NCBI GenBank assembly: GCA_021803575.1
Contig: JAJZLH010000018.1
Location: 1 to 34,636, forward strand
Source: Bacillota bacterium
GTDB taxonomy: Bacteria; Bacillota; Sulfobacillia; JAJZYS01; JAJZLH01
Direction of reading: 5' to 3'
Length of the DNA: 34,636 nucleotides
A program made the position numbers and the translations under genes. The notes under the pieces are model-generated. The model worked only from the letters and a program-made list of their open reading frames with translations, made no database searches and was not told where the DNA came from. Position 1 is the stretch's first letter. Each line of letters starts with the position of its first letter. Below, piece after piece: positions 1-8,115 of this stretch.

Positions 1-1
1 C

Positions 2-1171
2 CTATACGCCGAAGCGGCCGACAAGAACATCATCGACAAGGACGAATACCCGCAGACCGCGGCCATAGAAGATCGCTGTGTGCACATGCTGGCCGATCTG
101 TGGCATGCGCCAGACCCCCATCAGGTGCTGGGGGTGTCAACCACTGGATCCTCGGAAGCCTGCATGTTGGGTGGACTGGCCCTAAAACGCCGCTGGCAGA
201 ATGCACGAAAGGCCAAGGGGCAAGCGGCTGACCGGCCCAATATCGTCTTCAGTTCAGCGGTTCAGGTGGTTTGGGAGAAGTTCGCAAACTACTGGGACGT
301 GGAGCCCCGCTATGTCCCCATTGAGCCCGAACGGCCATGTCTGACGCCCGAAGGGGTGCTCGGCGCCGTGGATGAGAACACCATCGGCGTTGTCTGCGTG
401 TTGGGCGTCACCTATACGGGTTGCTACGAACCGGTGGCCGCCATTGCCCAGGCCCTGGATCAGCTCCAAGAGAGGACCGGGCTGGACCTTCCGATCCACG
501 TCGACGCTGCCTCAGGAGGCTTCATCGCGCCATTTCTGCAACCAGAATTGATCTGGGATTTTAAGCTTGCCCGAGTGCGGTCGATCAACGCATCGGGCCA
601 CAAGTACGGTCTCGTGTACCCCGGACTCGGCTGGATCGTGTGGCGAGAGGCGGCCGATCTTCCGGACGACCTGATCTTCCGGGTCTCCTACCTGGGCGGC
701 GACATGCCGACGTTCGCCTTGAACTTCTCCCGCCCCGGCGCACAAGTGCTTCTCCAGTACTACAACTTCCTCCGCTTGGGCCGACAGGGGTATTACCGCG
801 TGCAGCACACCGCCCAGCAGGTGGCCACTTTTCTCAGCCGCGAGATCGGCGCCCTTGGCATGTTCGAACTGCTCTCTGCCGGCACCGATATCCCGGTTCT
901 GGCCTGGCGTCTGCGTCCGGATAGCGCAAAGAACTGGAGCCTGCACGATCTGTCACGCCAGCTGCGCCAGCACGGCTGGCAGGTGCCGGCCTATCCACTG
1001 CCGGCCGACATGACCGATGTCACGGTGATGCGGGTGGTGGTGCGAAACGGTTTCTCCATGGACTTGGCGCATCTGTTCCTGGCCGAGTTCGAGGATGCTG
1101 TGCGGTTTCTTGATGGCCTGGATGGGCCAATGCCGCAAGGAGCCGAGCCGAGTACCGTCTTCCACCACTGA
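2..1171 (+). CDS. gad: Glutamate decarboxylase (5' end outside window)
   Basis: PLP-dependent decarboxylase converting L-glutamate to GABA and CO2 while consuming a proton, a cytoplasmic acid-stress enzyme. The frame is open from base 2 and already reads residues matching the GadA/B segment DKDEYPQTAAIEDRC, so roughly the first 65-70 residues of a protein of about 460 aa lie upstream of the window. The PLP-binding motif SGHKYG is present, with the Schiff-base lysine codon at 602-604; the preceding HVDAASGGF block is the usual cofactor-binding stretch. The frame stays open and colinear with the family to the stop, ending in a normal C-terminal domain. No glutamate/GABA antiporter is visible downstream, so if one exists it is upstream. 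Family assignment is firm; the acid-resistance role is inferred from the family. Confidence 0.93.
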   Translation, partial: LYAEAADKNIIDKDEYPQTAAIEDRCVHMLADLWHAPDPHQVLGVSTTGSSEACMLGGLALKRRWQNARKAKGQAADRPNIVFSSAVQVVWEKFANYWDVEPRYVPIEPERPCLTPEGVLGAVDENTIGVVCVLGVTYTGCYEPVAAIAQALDQLQERTGLDLPIHVDAASGGFIAPFLQPELIWDFKLARVRSINASGHKYGLVYPGLGWIVWREAADLPDDLIFRVSYLGGDMPTFALNFSRPGAQVLLQYYNFLRLGRQGYYRVQHTAQQVATFLSREIGALGMFELLSAGTDIPVLAWRLRPDSAKNWSLHDLSRQLRQHGWQVPAYPLPADMTDVTVMRVVVRNGFSMDLAHLFLAEFEDAVRFLDGLDGPMPQGAEPSTVFHH

Positions 1172-1496
1172 CCGCAACACGCGGCTACGCTGAGATGTCC
1201 CGCCGTAGCAGCCGTAAGCCGGTATCAGCAGGCTCAGCATATTTCACTAAGCGACTACAGCCGGAACAAGTCAGCCACCCCACGCGGCCTACGATGTTGC
1301 GCGACCCAGTGCAGGCGGTCAATCCCATCTCAGCACTTCGTACCCGGACGAGGAGGCACTTGGGGCTGGGCCCGCGCCGCGGGAGTGTCACTTATGTTGC
1401 CAGGTAGGGCCATGACGCTGCCCGGAGGCACGGCGTCGGAGGCGGCAAGCGCAAGCGCGCAGCTACCATCCTGCTCCGCGAGCGTGCTCAGGCTGA
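1172..1496. other. Non-coding stretch after gad
   Basis: About 325 bases between the gad stop and the stop of the RelE-like gene, which points towards it. Open frames on both strands are short and resemble no protein I recognise. I see no clear rho-independent terminator. Nothing further can be supported. Confidence 0.4.
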
Positions 1497-1754
1497 CTAT
1501 CTATACACGTGGCTACGATGGCCGATCTTCACAACGAGGACGACGACTTCGTCGTCAGAGATCTCATAGATGATGCGGTATGAGGCGTGGCGCAGCCGAT
1601 ATCGAGCGAGGCCGGACAGCTTCTCGCAGCCACGGGGTCTGGGGTCTTGGGCCAGCGATTGGATGCGTTCGAGAATGAGCAGCACCTGTGGGCGCGGTAT
1701 CCTGGACAGGTCCTTGGCGACAGACCTCTTGAACAGAATTCTATAGGGTGCCAT
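1497..1754 (-). CDS. RelE/ParE-family toxin
   Basis: An 85-aa toxin of the RelE/ParE fold, expected to be an mRNA interferase or gyrase inhibitor neutralised by the upstream antitoxin. The sequence shows the family pattern: an N-terminal MAPYRILFKRSVAKDL strand/helix, the central YRLRHASYRIIYEI segment and the C-terminal VVKIGHRSHVYR, with basic residues typical of the RNA-contacting face. The longer open frame begins at 1868, but homology starts only at the ATG at 1754, which lies inside the end of the antitoxin gene. The two genes overlap by 14 nt in antitoxin-toxin order, so translation is probably coupled. The RelE and ParE subtypes cannot be told apart by eye. Confidence 0.85.
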   Translation of the reverse strand: MAPYRILFKRSVAKDLSRIPRPQVLLILERIQSLAQDPRPRGCEKLSGLARYRLRHASYRIIYEISDDEVVVLVVKIGHRSHVYR

Positions 1755-1983
1755 TCGCCTTGAGTTCGGCGAGTAGGCTCTCGTAGGAAACCACGGGCTC
1801 GGAAGCGCGCTCGTCGAAGGCAGCAAGGTCCTCCTCGTCTTCGCGCAACAGACCCCGCACCGCAACATTGATGATCTCCGACACCGGCCTGTGCGTGTAA
1901 GCGGCCTTCAGGCGGAGCGCCTTGTGCAGCTCTGCATCCAGGTAGACGGTGACGCGTTCGGTAGTTCTCGGCACAGTCATCAC
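1741..1983 (-). CDS. Ribbon-helix-helix antitoxin (CopG/RelB-like)
   Basis: An 80-aa antitoxin. The N-terminal ERVTVYLDAELHKAL stretch (about residues 9-23) is a typical ribbon-helix-helix DNA-binding strand followed by a helix. The acidic second half (REDEEDLAAFDERASEP) is the expected disordered toxin-wrapping tail. Start codons are in tandem, GTG at 1983 and ATG at 1980, with AGGGG directly in front, so the exact start is uncertain by one codon. It precedes and overlaps the toxin gene by 14 nt. A sigma70-like promoter with an internal palindrome lies immediately upstream, consistent with autorepression, the usual behaviour of this family. Confidence 0.85.
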   Translation of the reverse strand: MMTVPRTTERVTVYLDAELHKALRLKAAYTHRPVSEIINVAVRGLLREDEEDLAAFDERASEPVVSYESLLAELKANGTL

Positions 1984-1994
1984 CCCTGACCAGA

Positions 1995-2023
1995 AACATA
2001 ACGTTGTAACGATATAGCGTCAA
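1995..2023 (-). promoter_or_regulatory. Promoter of the RelBE-like module
   Basis: On the minus strand, TTGACG (2018-2023), a 17-nt spacer and TATGTT (1995-2000) form a near-consensus sigma70 promoter. Transcription would begin near 1988, only about 5 nt before the first start codon, giving an almost leaderless message. Confidence 0.65.
1998..2015. promoter_or_regulatory. Operator-like palindrome in the antitoxin promoter
   Basis: An imperfect dyad of pattern ATA-N-CGTT-NN-AACG-N-TAT fills most of the spacer and abuts the -10 box of the promoter at 1995-2023. Its position suits a binding site for the ribbon-helix-helix antitoxin. The dyad is visible; its use as operator is inferred. Confidence 0.5.
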
Positions 2024-2488
2024 GCGGGACGTAGCGTCGTGTCTGCGCGCCATGGAGTCCGGAGAGCGGTGCGAGATCTCGGCTGCCGCACCCTGGTGGC
2101 ATGGGGTGGCGGCCAGTACCCATCTCGACGTGTCAGCACCAGTTAAGAGTGACTCACTGGCGCCGTCTGGAGACTGACCCAACCCAGACCCGGGTGCAAG
2201 TGGCGCGTCCTATGGAGAGCGAGATCGCGTTCGAGCAGGATGCGGACGCTCAACCCGGAACCCAGCTCGGGCATCGGATGCCGGGCTGTTGCCCAGGAGC
2301 CACGGATCAGGTGGCTGGGTTCACCGCCGACCCCCAGCGCACCCAGGATGTCGACGCAGCGTGAGCAGGGAACCGGTTGCCCTGAGCGATGGACGTGCAG
2401 AGCAGCCCGTCCAGTTGACAGTAGCTTCTGGACTCGACTCACCTCGGCTGCCGCGGCCTCACGGCAGGTCACCAGTTGCTTAAGACCC
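2024..2488. other. Gene-free stretch between the TA module and ctaA
   Basis: About 465 bases between the antitoxin promoter and the ctaA promoter. Reading frames of 60-110 codons exist on both strands, but none has a ribosome-binding site or a recognisable domain, and they overlap one another. I see no repeat or mobile-element ends. Confidence 0.4.
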
Positions 2489-2518
2489 TTGACTGTCCAA
2501 GAAATTGGGCGCTATACC
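2489..2518 (+). promoter_or_regulatory. Promoter of ctaA
   Basis: TTGACT (2489-2494), an 18-nt spacer and TATACC (2513-2518). Transcription would start near 2525, between this promoter and the ctaA ribosome-binding site at 2535-2541. The site argues against the longer ctaA frame that opens at 2505, since that codon would lie inside the promoter. Confidence 0.6.
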
Positions 2519-2546
2519 GGGACATTCACGGACCGGAGGGGATTGC

Positions 2547-3440
2547 GTGCCTACCCGTACCTCGGCATGGCCGTTCTGGTTCGCCGCCTGCCTGACCTAT
2601 GGTCTCATCATCTTGGGAGGCACCGTCACCGGGTCTCAATCCGGTCTCGGCTGCGGCGCGCACTGGCCGGTCTGCCATGGCCAGCTGCTGCCGGCGGCCA
2701 ACATCCACTCTGTGATCGAGTGGAGCCACCGTGCCCTGGCCGCCATCGTCGGCCTAGTGGTGGCGGTGATGGCCGTGTGGACTTTTTATCGCACCCGGGA
2801 CTCACGGCTGCGCTATCTCGCGGTGGCGGCGGTGGCCTTACTCCTGGTGCAGGTGGCCCTAGGCGCCGTGATCGTACTGACCAGGCTGCCGGCCTTGGTG
2901 GTCGCCTTCCACGACGCGACGGCGACACTGCTCCTGGCGGTGTTGATGACCCAGGCGCTGGTGGCCACGCGACTTGGCCGCCCCCTGGGACGGGGGGGCG
3001 CCTCGCAACTCCTCTGGACCGCCGCAGCCGCTGCACTCGTGGCGGTGTTTCTTGGCAGCTACCTCGCCCATTTGAACCTCTCCGCATCGGGTTTTCTGAA
3101 TGGCATTCGGGTTCTGGGCACCGACCAGGGACGGCTGGCAGTGGGACCGGGATGGTGGCACTGGATGGCGGCTGGCCTGGTCCTAGTGCTGGCCGCCTTC
3201 AGCATGAGGAGCTATCGCACCATGCCGGCGTCGGCCCGGCGCTGGGTCTCTCTGGCCTGGCTGGCGCTGGGTCTCCAGGCGGGCCTGGGGCTTGTCCTCC
3301 TGGCGACCGAACTGGATGGGCTGGCACTGGTGGCGCACGAGGCGCTGGGTGTGGCGACAGTCGTCTTCTTCGTGGCCGCCGCTGTGCGTGCATCCACCGA
3401 CGCCGCCACGCCCAGTCGCATTCCCGAGATGAGCTCGTAG
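2547..3440 (+). CDS. ctaA: Heme A synthase (COX15/CtaA family)
   Basis: Integral membrane enzyme that oxidises the C8 methyl of heme O to the formyl group of heme A for cytochrome oxidases. The start is GTG 2547, preceded by GGAGGGG at 2535-2541; the protein is 297 aa with about eight hydrophobic segments in two four-helix halves. Residues matching the B. subtilis enzyme are visible: the cysteine pair C36 and C43 in the first extracellular loop (LGCGAHWPVC), E58 and H61 in IEWSHR, H122 in VAFHD, and second-half heme-ligand candidates H205 (WWHW) and H264 (VAHEALG). No ctaB or cytochrome oxidase genes are in the window, so it is an orphan here. Its own promoter lies just upstream. Confidence 0.92.
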   Translation: MPTRTSAWPFWFAACLTYGLIILGGTVTGSQSGLGCGAHWPVCHGQLLPAANIHSVIEWSHRALAAIVGLVVAVMAVWTFYRTRDSRLRYLAVAAVALLLVQVALGAVIVLTRLPALVVAFHDATATLLLAVLMTQALVATRLGRPLGRGGASQLLWTAAAAALVAVFLGSYLAHLNLSASGFLNGIRVLGTDQGRLAVGPGWWHWMAAGLVLVLAAFSMRSYRTMPASARRWVSLAWLALGLQAGLGLVLLATELDGLALVAHEALGVATVVFFVAAAVRASTDAATPSRIPEMSS

Positions 3441-3698
3441 CCTGCGGCAACCTGGGCGGATCATCGGGCCACCCCTGCCCGCGAGGGGAGGGACGGAGAG
3501 GACACAATGATCCCATCCATGAGCACGCCCTCAGGGCGACGCCACATCGGCCGACTCTCTAACGGCCTACGAGGTACGGCCAGGGCCCCAGCTCCGCGGC
3601 ACACCATGGCGGCCCCGCCTGTACGCCTTGTGAGTAGGGCCTGTCCCGAGTGGGTGGCGAACTTGGGCGCTCAGCGTAACGATCGAGGGGGACACCCG

Positions 3699-4067
3699 GT
3701 GCGGGTCCGGATGACCAGTCCTCATGAGCCGCCAGAGCGGCCGGCGATTGCTGTCCAGCGAGGCCAGGTCGTCGCGGTGGGCGCCCTCGATGCGACCTGG
3801 CCCGCCTTCCGCTGGTGCATTACCGCCAGTGGGACTGGTGGCTGGGTGCCCGATCGTCTTCTCGAGAGGATCTCCGAGGGCCGAGCCCGCGTGCGGAGCT
3901 CGTACAACACGCGAGAGCTGGCCGCTACGGCGGGAGAGATCCTCGATGTGCTGGAGGAGGACCGGGAGAGCGGGTGGCTGCGGTGCCAGAGCGCGGCGGG
4001 AGAGATGGGCTGGGTGCCGGTCACCTCGACCGAGACGGTGGGCGGAGCTCAGCACACCGATTCCTAG
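3699..4067 (+). CDS. Small SH3-like domain protein
   Basis: A protein of about 122 aa with two SH3-type segments. The first runs through AIAVQRGQVVAVGALD to GGWVPDRLL; the second through ARVRSSYNTREL, a LDVLEEDRESGWLRC stretch and GEMGWVP. The repeated GWVP strand is the hallmark of bacterial and variant SH3 folds. I chose GTG 3699, preceded by GAGGGGG with 7-nt spacing. The frame is also open back to an ATG at 3507, which has a good GGAGAGG site, but that extra 64-residue segment has no domain and weaker third-position GC bias. No signal peptide is evident, so a wall-binding role is not supported. Function unknown. Confidence 0.65.
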   Translation: MRVRMTSPHEPPERPAIAVQRGQVVAVGALDATWPAFRWCITASGTGGWVPDRLLERISEGRARVRSSYNTRELAATAGEILDVLEEDRESGWLRCQSAAGEMGWVPVTSTETVGGAQHTDS

Positions 4068-4238
4068 GCAGCGGAGGGGTCTGGAGGGCGCACCCCGCCC
4101 TCATCTTCCGCATGTTGCACTCGGCCGGCGCTGTTCCAGGGCTCCTGTCCAGCTCGCTGATGCCCCTGTGCCGAGTTCGTGCAGGCAGACCGACTTAACG
4201 CCCTGCTTGTCGCACCTGGCAAGGGATCGACGCGCCGG

Positions 4239-4535
4239 TCAGAGTAGGCGATAGACCTCATAGTGGACCGATCCGGCGACCAGGGCCATCTGCTGAGCGA
4301 TCTCCGCATAGGCCCGGTCGGTGAGGGTGCGCACCTCGTGCGCCTCATAGCCGTTCAAGTCGTCGTAACTGTACACGAGCCGGACCGTGTTCATGGCACC
4401 CGCCAGCCCAAACAGGACCTTAGCCACCGCGTAGCCGTGAGACCGCGCATAGTCCTGGTATCGCTTCACGGCCTCATTGAAGTCGGCGAGCCGCCCCGGC
4501 TCGACCCGGCCGCTGACATGCACCTCAACCGCCAT
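4239..4535 (-). CDS. Small ferredoxin-like alpha/beta-barrel protein (NIPSNAP-like)
   Basis: A 98-aa protein starting at ATG 4535, preceded by GGAGAGGG with 5-nt spacing; a longer frame exists upstream but lacks similarity. The layout is a beta strand (AVEVHVSGRVEP), a helix with FNEAVKRYQDYARSHGY, a strand region with VRLVYSYDDLNGYEAHE, a second helix rich in acidic and alanine residues, and a final strand HYEVYRLL. This is the pattern of dimeric alpha/beta-barrel proteins such as NIPSNAP and ABM domains, many of which bind small hydrophobic ligands or have no assigned chemistry. It is transcribed against its neighbours. Fold assignment is by pattern only. Confidence 0.7.
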   Translation of the reverse strand: MAVEVHVSGRVEPGRLADFNEAVKRYQDYARSHGYAVAKVLFGLAGAMNTVRLVYSYDDLNGYEAHEVRTLTDRAYAEIAQQMALVAGSVHYEVYRLL

Positions 4536-4796
4536 TACGACCCTCTCCAGTCTTGAACCGTAGCACCCTGGCACGGGCAACTGCTCCGAACCTAGTGTCT
4601 CATCGCGTCTTTGCTCTTGCATCGCCAGACGCCCACGCCGCTCCTTATGGCAGGATGGGCCAAGCGTTCGTGGAAGCCTCACGCAGTTCCTGGCCGGAGC
4701 CGCCCAGGGCGAGGGCCACCCTCAACCGAGGACCTGACGGTGCCTGAAGAGGCGCCGCTGACCGGCAGCGGGCTGACAGGGGTGCGGAGGTGCGAG

Positions 4797-5039
4797 ATGC
4801 GGGACGAGCAGGCAGAGTCAAAGCGGATTCAAGAGCTGCTGCACCAGGCGATCGAGGCGGCCAATGCCCGGGGACATCAGATGATGGGCCATGCCGCTGC
4901 CAGGTCAGCCCATGCCCGCTGCGTGCGGCCGGGCTGCGACGCCGCCATCGTGATCGACCATCCGCCCGAGCAACCAGAGGGGAATCCCACGGTGCTCTTG
5001 TCCGTCACCCACCCCTGCCGGGGTCGAGGCAGTCCCTAG
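4797..5039 (+). CDS. Small Cys/His protein, function unknown
   Basis: An 80-aa protein starting at ATG 4797 with GGAGG 6 nt upstream. The N-terminal half is a charged helix (DEQAESKRIQELLHQAIEAA). The second half has a histidine-rich patch, a CVRPGCDAAIVID segment and a C-terminal THPC, spacing that could form a degenerate zinc-ribbon or knuckle. Small proteins with a CxxPGC-x-IVID core followed by a terminal PC are familiar as conserved hypotheticals in GC-rich bacteria. No function is known to me. The frame closes at 5039 and then reopens without a start codon into the next gene. Confidence 0.6.
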   Translation: MRDEQAESKRIQELLHQAIEAANARGHQMMGHAAARSAHARCVRPGCDAAIVIDHPPEQPEGNPTVLLSVTHPCRGRGSP

Positions 5040-5192
5040 CGCTGCGGAGGACCGGACCGGACAGCCGAGCCCTGCGCTTGGTGTGCTCCAGGCACGCTGA
5101 GCCTCGACTGGACTGCCGGATCTCACCTGGGCCAGGAGGCGACGGAGGGCGTCTTCGAGTTCTGGAGCCATGAGCAGATTCTGAGCGCGGCG

Positions 5193-5846
5193 ATGGATGG
5201 CTGGGTCGTGTCACCCGGCCACTTCAGAAGCGATGAGGGTGAGCCGCCAGGCATCGGCGCCATCGCCATGAGTCTGGAGAAGGCTGACTTCCGGTTCGAC
5301 CAGGTGTACGACGTCCTCGATTCGCACTGCGGCACTGGGACACTGTTGGACTGGATCCGAGTGAAACTCTGGCGCCCGTGGCTGGGCGGTATGCCCATGG
5401 CCGGCATCCATCCCGAGACGCCCGAGAATCTGGACTGGATCTCGGGCGAATGGGTTAATCTTCTGGGCGTCGATCCGGATCCCACTATGGTGGCCACGGC
5501 CGACTGGCTCGTTCAGGATGGCACCTTCTGGACCGGTGACGGCCGGGTGCTGGGCGACTGGCGCTGCCCGCAGTTCACGTGCCAGCTGATCATCGCCTAC
5601 CCGGGTCTGACCGGCGGCATCAAGAGGACGCTCCGCATGCTGGCCAGGGTCTCGGAGCTCTTCGCCGAGCCGAAGTCGGCACTGGTTCTGGTCTGCCTGT
5701 CCGGCCAGCCCGTCTTCGGCTCGGGCGAGCTGGAGAAGCTGCATGGGCCCACCTTTGCCAGGGTGGAGTCGGAGCGCTCGGCAGGAGAGGTGGTCACCCT
5801 GCGCGCGGACCAGATCCGGGACTGCCTGCGGGCACTCCGCGTCTAG
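5193..5846 (+). CDS. Uncharacterised protein, 217 aa
   Basis: I do not recognise this protein. The composition is rich in Trp, Gly and Asp (WIRVKLWRPWLGG, ENLDWISGEWVNLLGVDPD, DWLVQDGTFWTGDGRVLGDW), and the C-terminal third looks like alternating strands and helices. It has no membrane segment or signal peptide. The ATG at 5193 has no visible ribosome-binding site. The same frame is open back to 5040 and reads plausible protein (SLDWTAG, GVFEFWSHEQILSAAMDGW), yet contains no ATG, GTG or TTG. The true N-terminus may therefore have been lost, or a rarer start may be used. It is a probable accessory gene with unsettled 5' end. Confidence 0.5.
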   Translation: MDGWVVSPGHFRSDEGEPPGIGAIAMSLEKADFRFDQVYDVLDSHCGTGTLLDWIRVKLWRPWLGGMPMAGIHPETPENLDWISGEWVNLLGVDPDPTMVATADWLVQDGTFWTGDGRVLGDWRCPQFTCQLIIAYPGLTGGIKRTLRMLARVSELFAEPKSALVLVCLSGQPVFGSGELEKLHGPTFARVESERSAGEVVTLRADQIRDCLRALRV

Positions 5847-5915
5847 TGGGAGGAGGAGCCGGGAAGCGGCAGACCACCCGTGCAGCCCGCACCACCCATG
5901 GCCCAGAGGCGAGCG

Positions 5916-6209
5916 TCACTCACTGTCTGGTCGCGTCTCCGATGGCCGGGCGGACTTGTACGGATGGCCGATCATCATGCCGTTCGACCGCTCCCAGACC
6001 ATCGGTCTGGGATTCGGGGCGAGTGTCACGAGCCGCACTTCGGCGGCGGTGATGCAGGCGTCAACGGTGGTGTCCTCGCCCATCCCCGGGTGCACCGGAT
6101 GGCCGGCCCGGAAGCCGACGACCTGCCACTCCCAGTGGTCGTCTTTGCGCGTGACGGCCGCCAGCCAGTCGTCCCTGATCAGCTGAATCTCGCTGTCGGA
6201 CGTCTGCAT
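5916..6209 (-). CDS. Uncharacterised small protein, 97 aa
   Basis: The ATG at 6209 is preceded by GAGGGTGA at a normal distance, and the frame then encodes 97 aa with a compact mixed composition (DWLAAVTRKDDHWEWQVVGF, HPGMGEDTTVDACITAAEV, LVTLAPNPRPMVWE). The frame extends upstream to 6446, but that part is arginine- and proline-rich and lacks a ribosome-binding site. I recognise no domain. It converges on the gene at 5193-5846 and is divergent from the YcaQ-like gene. Confidence 0.5.
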   Translation of the reverse strand: MQTSDSEIQLIRDDWLAAVTRKDDHWEWQVVGFRAGHPVHPGMGEDTTVDACITAAEVRLVTLAPNPRPMVWERSNGMMIGHPYKSARPSETRPDSE

Positions 6210-6424
6210 CCACTCACCCTCTTGGGGAGAGAGGGTCGTCTCTTCAGCCGTGGGGAAGCCGCATCCGTCTGTCCGGGTGATCCTTCTCCAAGCTGCCTGT
6301 CCGTCCATGTCCGCACCACCACCCTTCCGTTGCCCAGGTCGTAACAAGGCTGCTCGGGGGAGGGAATGAGCGGCGCCCCATGAAGCACACGGAGGCAGGC
6401 GCCGGTGAGGAGGGTTAATCCCGG

Positions 6425-7669
6425 ATGCCACCCCCAGATGCACCACTACCGGTCAGCCAGCGAGACGCCAGGCGCCTGGTTGTGGCGTGCCAGCACCTGG
6501 ACACGCCCCGGCCAAAGGCCGACCAGGCGCAGCTTTTGGCGGTGCTGCGTGCGCTCCGCTTCGTGCAGCTGGATCCGATCAGCGCCGTCGCCCCCAGCCA
6601 TGAACTGGTGCTGTGGAGCCGGCTGAGACCTGGCGCCCTGCCGCTGCTCGACGACCTCCTCTTTCGGCAAAGGCGGCTCTTCGAGTACTCCTTGGCTGCG
6701 GCGGCGATCGTCCTGATGGAGGACTATCCGCTCTACCGCGCCTTCATGGACGCCTTCCCCTCCTACCCGCAGATCACGGCCTGGATGGAAGCCAACCACG
6801 CCCTCCGCCAGCACATCCTGGACCGCCTCGCCGACGGCGCCGCACTGCCGACCAGCGCCTTCGAGGATATGGCGGCAGTGGCCTGGCAGTCCAGCGGGTG
6901 GACCCGCGGCCGGAATGTGGAGCGCATGCTGCGGTACCTCTGGACGGGCGGCCACCTAATGGTCTCAGGACGCTCCGGTCGGGAGCGGCTGTGGTCCCTG
7001 ACGGCCCGCTACCTGCCGGAGGGAGCCGTGCGGACGGCTCTTCCCATGGACGAGGCCATCGTGAGGGCAGTTGAGCATGCGCTGAGGGCGCTCGGCGTTG
7101 CCCGGGAGCGGGAGATCAGCCGCTACTTCTTCGGCCTCTACCCCAGTTCGGCGCCGCCGCTCGGTCCGGCCCTTGTTCGACTGCGCCGTGAGAAGCGGCT
7201 CCTCGAGGTGGCCATCGAGGGCGAGCAGGACGGGGACGTCTCGTATGTCCACGTCGACAGCCTGCCCAGGCTAGAGGCGATCCAGGCCGGCGACTGGCAG
7301 GGCCGGACGGCGCTCCTCTCGCCCTTCGACAACCTGGTCATCGACCGCGACCGCCTGCTGCGCCTGTGGGACTTCTCATTCAAGAACGAGATGTACGTGC
7401 CCCAGGCCAAGCGCCAGTACGGCTACTACGTGATGCCCATCCTCCACGGGGACGCCCTGATCGGCCGCATCGCGCCGAGGCTCGATCGACGACGCCGGGT
7501 GCTCTGCGTGGAGGGCCTCTATCTGGAAGGAGCGGTCCGTCCCACCGCCGAGCTCTGCCAGGCGGTGACGGATGAGGTGAGCGACCTGGCCAGTCTCGTT
7601 GGCGCCACGGGCATCGAGTATTGCAGCACCGTGCCGGACGCCTGGCGGGACAGGCTCGCCCGTCTGTAA
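6425..7669 (+). CDS. YcaQ/AlkZ-family winged-helix DNA glycosylase
   Basis: A 414-aa protein of the HTH_42 family (E. coli YcaQ, Streptomyces AlkZ), monofunctional glycosylases that unhook interstrand crosslinks and excise bulky N7-alkylpurines. The catalytic Q-x-D motif of the YcaQ branch is visible as VQLDPISAV, Gln48 and Asp50. Other family landmarks are HELVLWSRL, RRLFEYSLAAAA at residues 75-95, and the C-terminal LLSPFDNLVIDRDRLLRLWDF block. The ATG at 6425 follows GAGGAGGG. It stands alone, between a small gene and a VapBC module. Self-protection against an alkylating natural product is known for AlkZ, but no biosynthetic genes are nearby, so general repair is the safer reading. Confidence 0.85.
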   Translation: MPPPDAPLPVSQRDARRLVVACQHLDTPRPKADQAQLLAVLRALRFVQLDPISAVAPSHELVLWSRLRPGALPLLDDLLFRQRRLFEYSLAAAAIVLMEDYPLYRAFMDAFPSYPQITAWMEANHALRQHILDRLADGAALPTSAFEDMAAVAWQSSGWTRGRNVERMLRYLWTGGHLMVSGRSGRERLWSLTARYLPEGAVRTALPMDEAIVRAVEHALRALGVAREREISRYFFGLYPSSAPPLGPALVRLRREKRLLEVAIEGEQDGDVSYVHVDSLPRLEAIQAGDWQGRTALLSPFDNLVIDRDRLLRLWDFSFKNEMYVPQAKRQYGYYVMPILHGDALIGRIAPRLDRRRRVLCVEGLYLEGAVRPTAELCQAVTDEVSDLASLVGATGIEYCSTVPDAWRDRLARL

Positions 7670-7695
7670 CGGCACCCAATGGGGTGCCGCCGAAC

Positions 7696-8115
7696 TCAAG
7701 GAACCGTCAGCCCTTCGCCGGCGGCGGCCTGGGCCAGTGCCTGGTCGAAGGTGGCGAAGCACAGTTCGGGAAGATCCTCATGTAGTGTGATGGCCAGTGC
7801 CAGATGCCAGAGGTCAGCACCGCGGAGCGGCCACCGCAGTGAGACGGATCGCACCACCGCCCGTGAGGGTGCTGCACCGAGATATGTCCACGGCCCGAAC
7901 TGAAGCGCAGACTCGGCGTCGTCGAGGATAGCGCTGGTCACCACCGTTTCCCTCCGGGCGCGGGCAAACACGGCATGCACCTCAGTCCAGGCCAGGCTGG
8001 ATATGAGGTGCGTGGCAGCACTGCGAGCCAGGGCGCGTGCCCGGTCTGTGTTCGTTTCGTTGAAAAGTGCCGCCACCAGGGCCGAAGAGTCCCAGTAGAC
8101 GACTCTAGAGTCCAC
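7696..8115 (-). CDS. vapC: VapC-like PIN-domain ribonuclease toxin
   Basis: A 139-aa PIN-domain protein starting at GTG 8115. The acidic metal-binding residues of PIN nucleases are present: Asp9 in VYWDSSALVA, Glu45 in LAWTEVHA, Asp101 in LRGADLWHLA and Asp124 in CFATFDQ. VapC toxins cleave specific RNAs, commonly initiator tRNA or 23S rRNA. The start overlaps the end of the antitoxin gene by 11 nt. The catalytic set is complete, so it should be active when freed from its antitoxin. The particular RNA target cannot be read from sequence. Confidence 0.9.
   Translation of the reverse strand: MDSRVVYWDSSALVAALFNETNTDRARALARSAATHLISSLAWTEVHAVFARARRETVVTSAILDDAESALQFGPWTYLGAAPSRAVVRSVSLRWPLRGADLWHLALAITLHEDLPELCFATFDQALAQAAAGEGLTVP

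Noticed and set aside
1381-1440. Sequence reminiscent of an insertion-sequence end (GTGTCACTTATGTTGCCAGG)
   Set aside because: No matching inverted copy, transposase or target-site duplication was found in the window.
2240-3562. 440-codon frame overlapping ctaA
   Set aside because: Low-complexity shadow in another frame. CtaA has the ribosome-binding site, promoter and functional residues.
3507-3698. N-terminal 64-codon extension of the SH3-like gene from ATG 3507
   Set aside because: The ribosome-binding site GGAGAGG is good, but the segment has no domain, weaker GC bias at third positions and a second good start at 3699. Retained only as an alternative.
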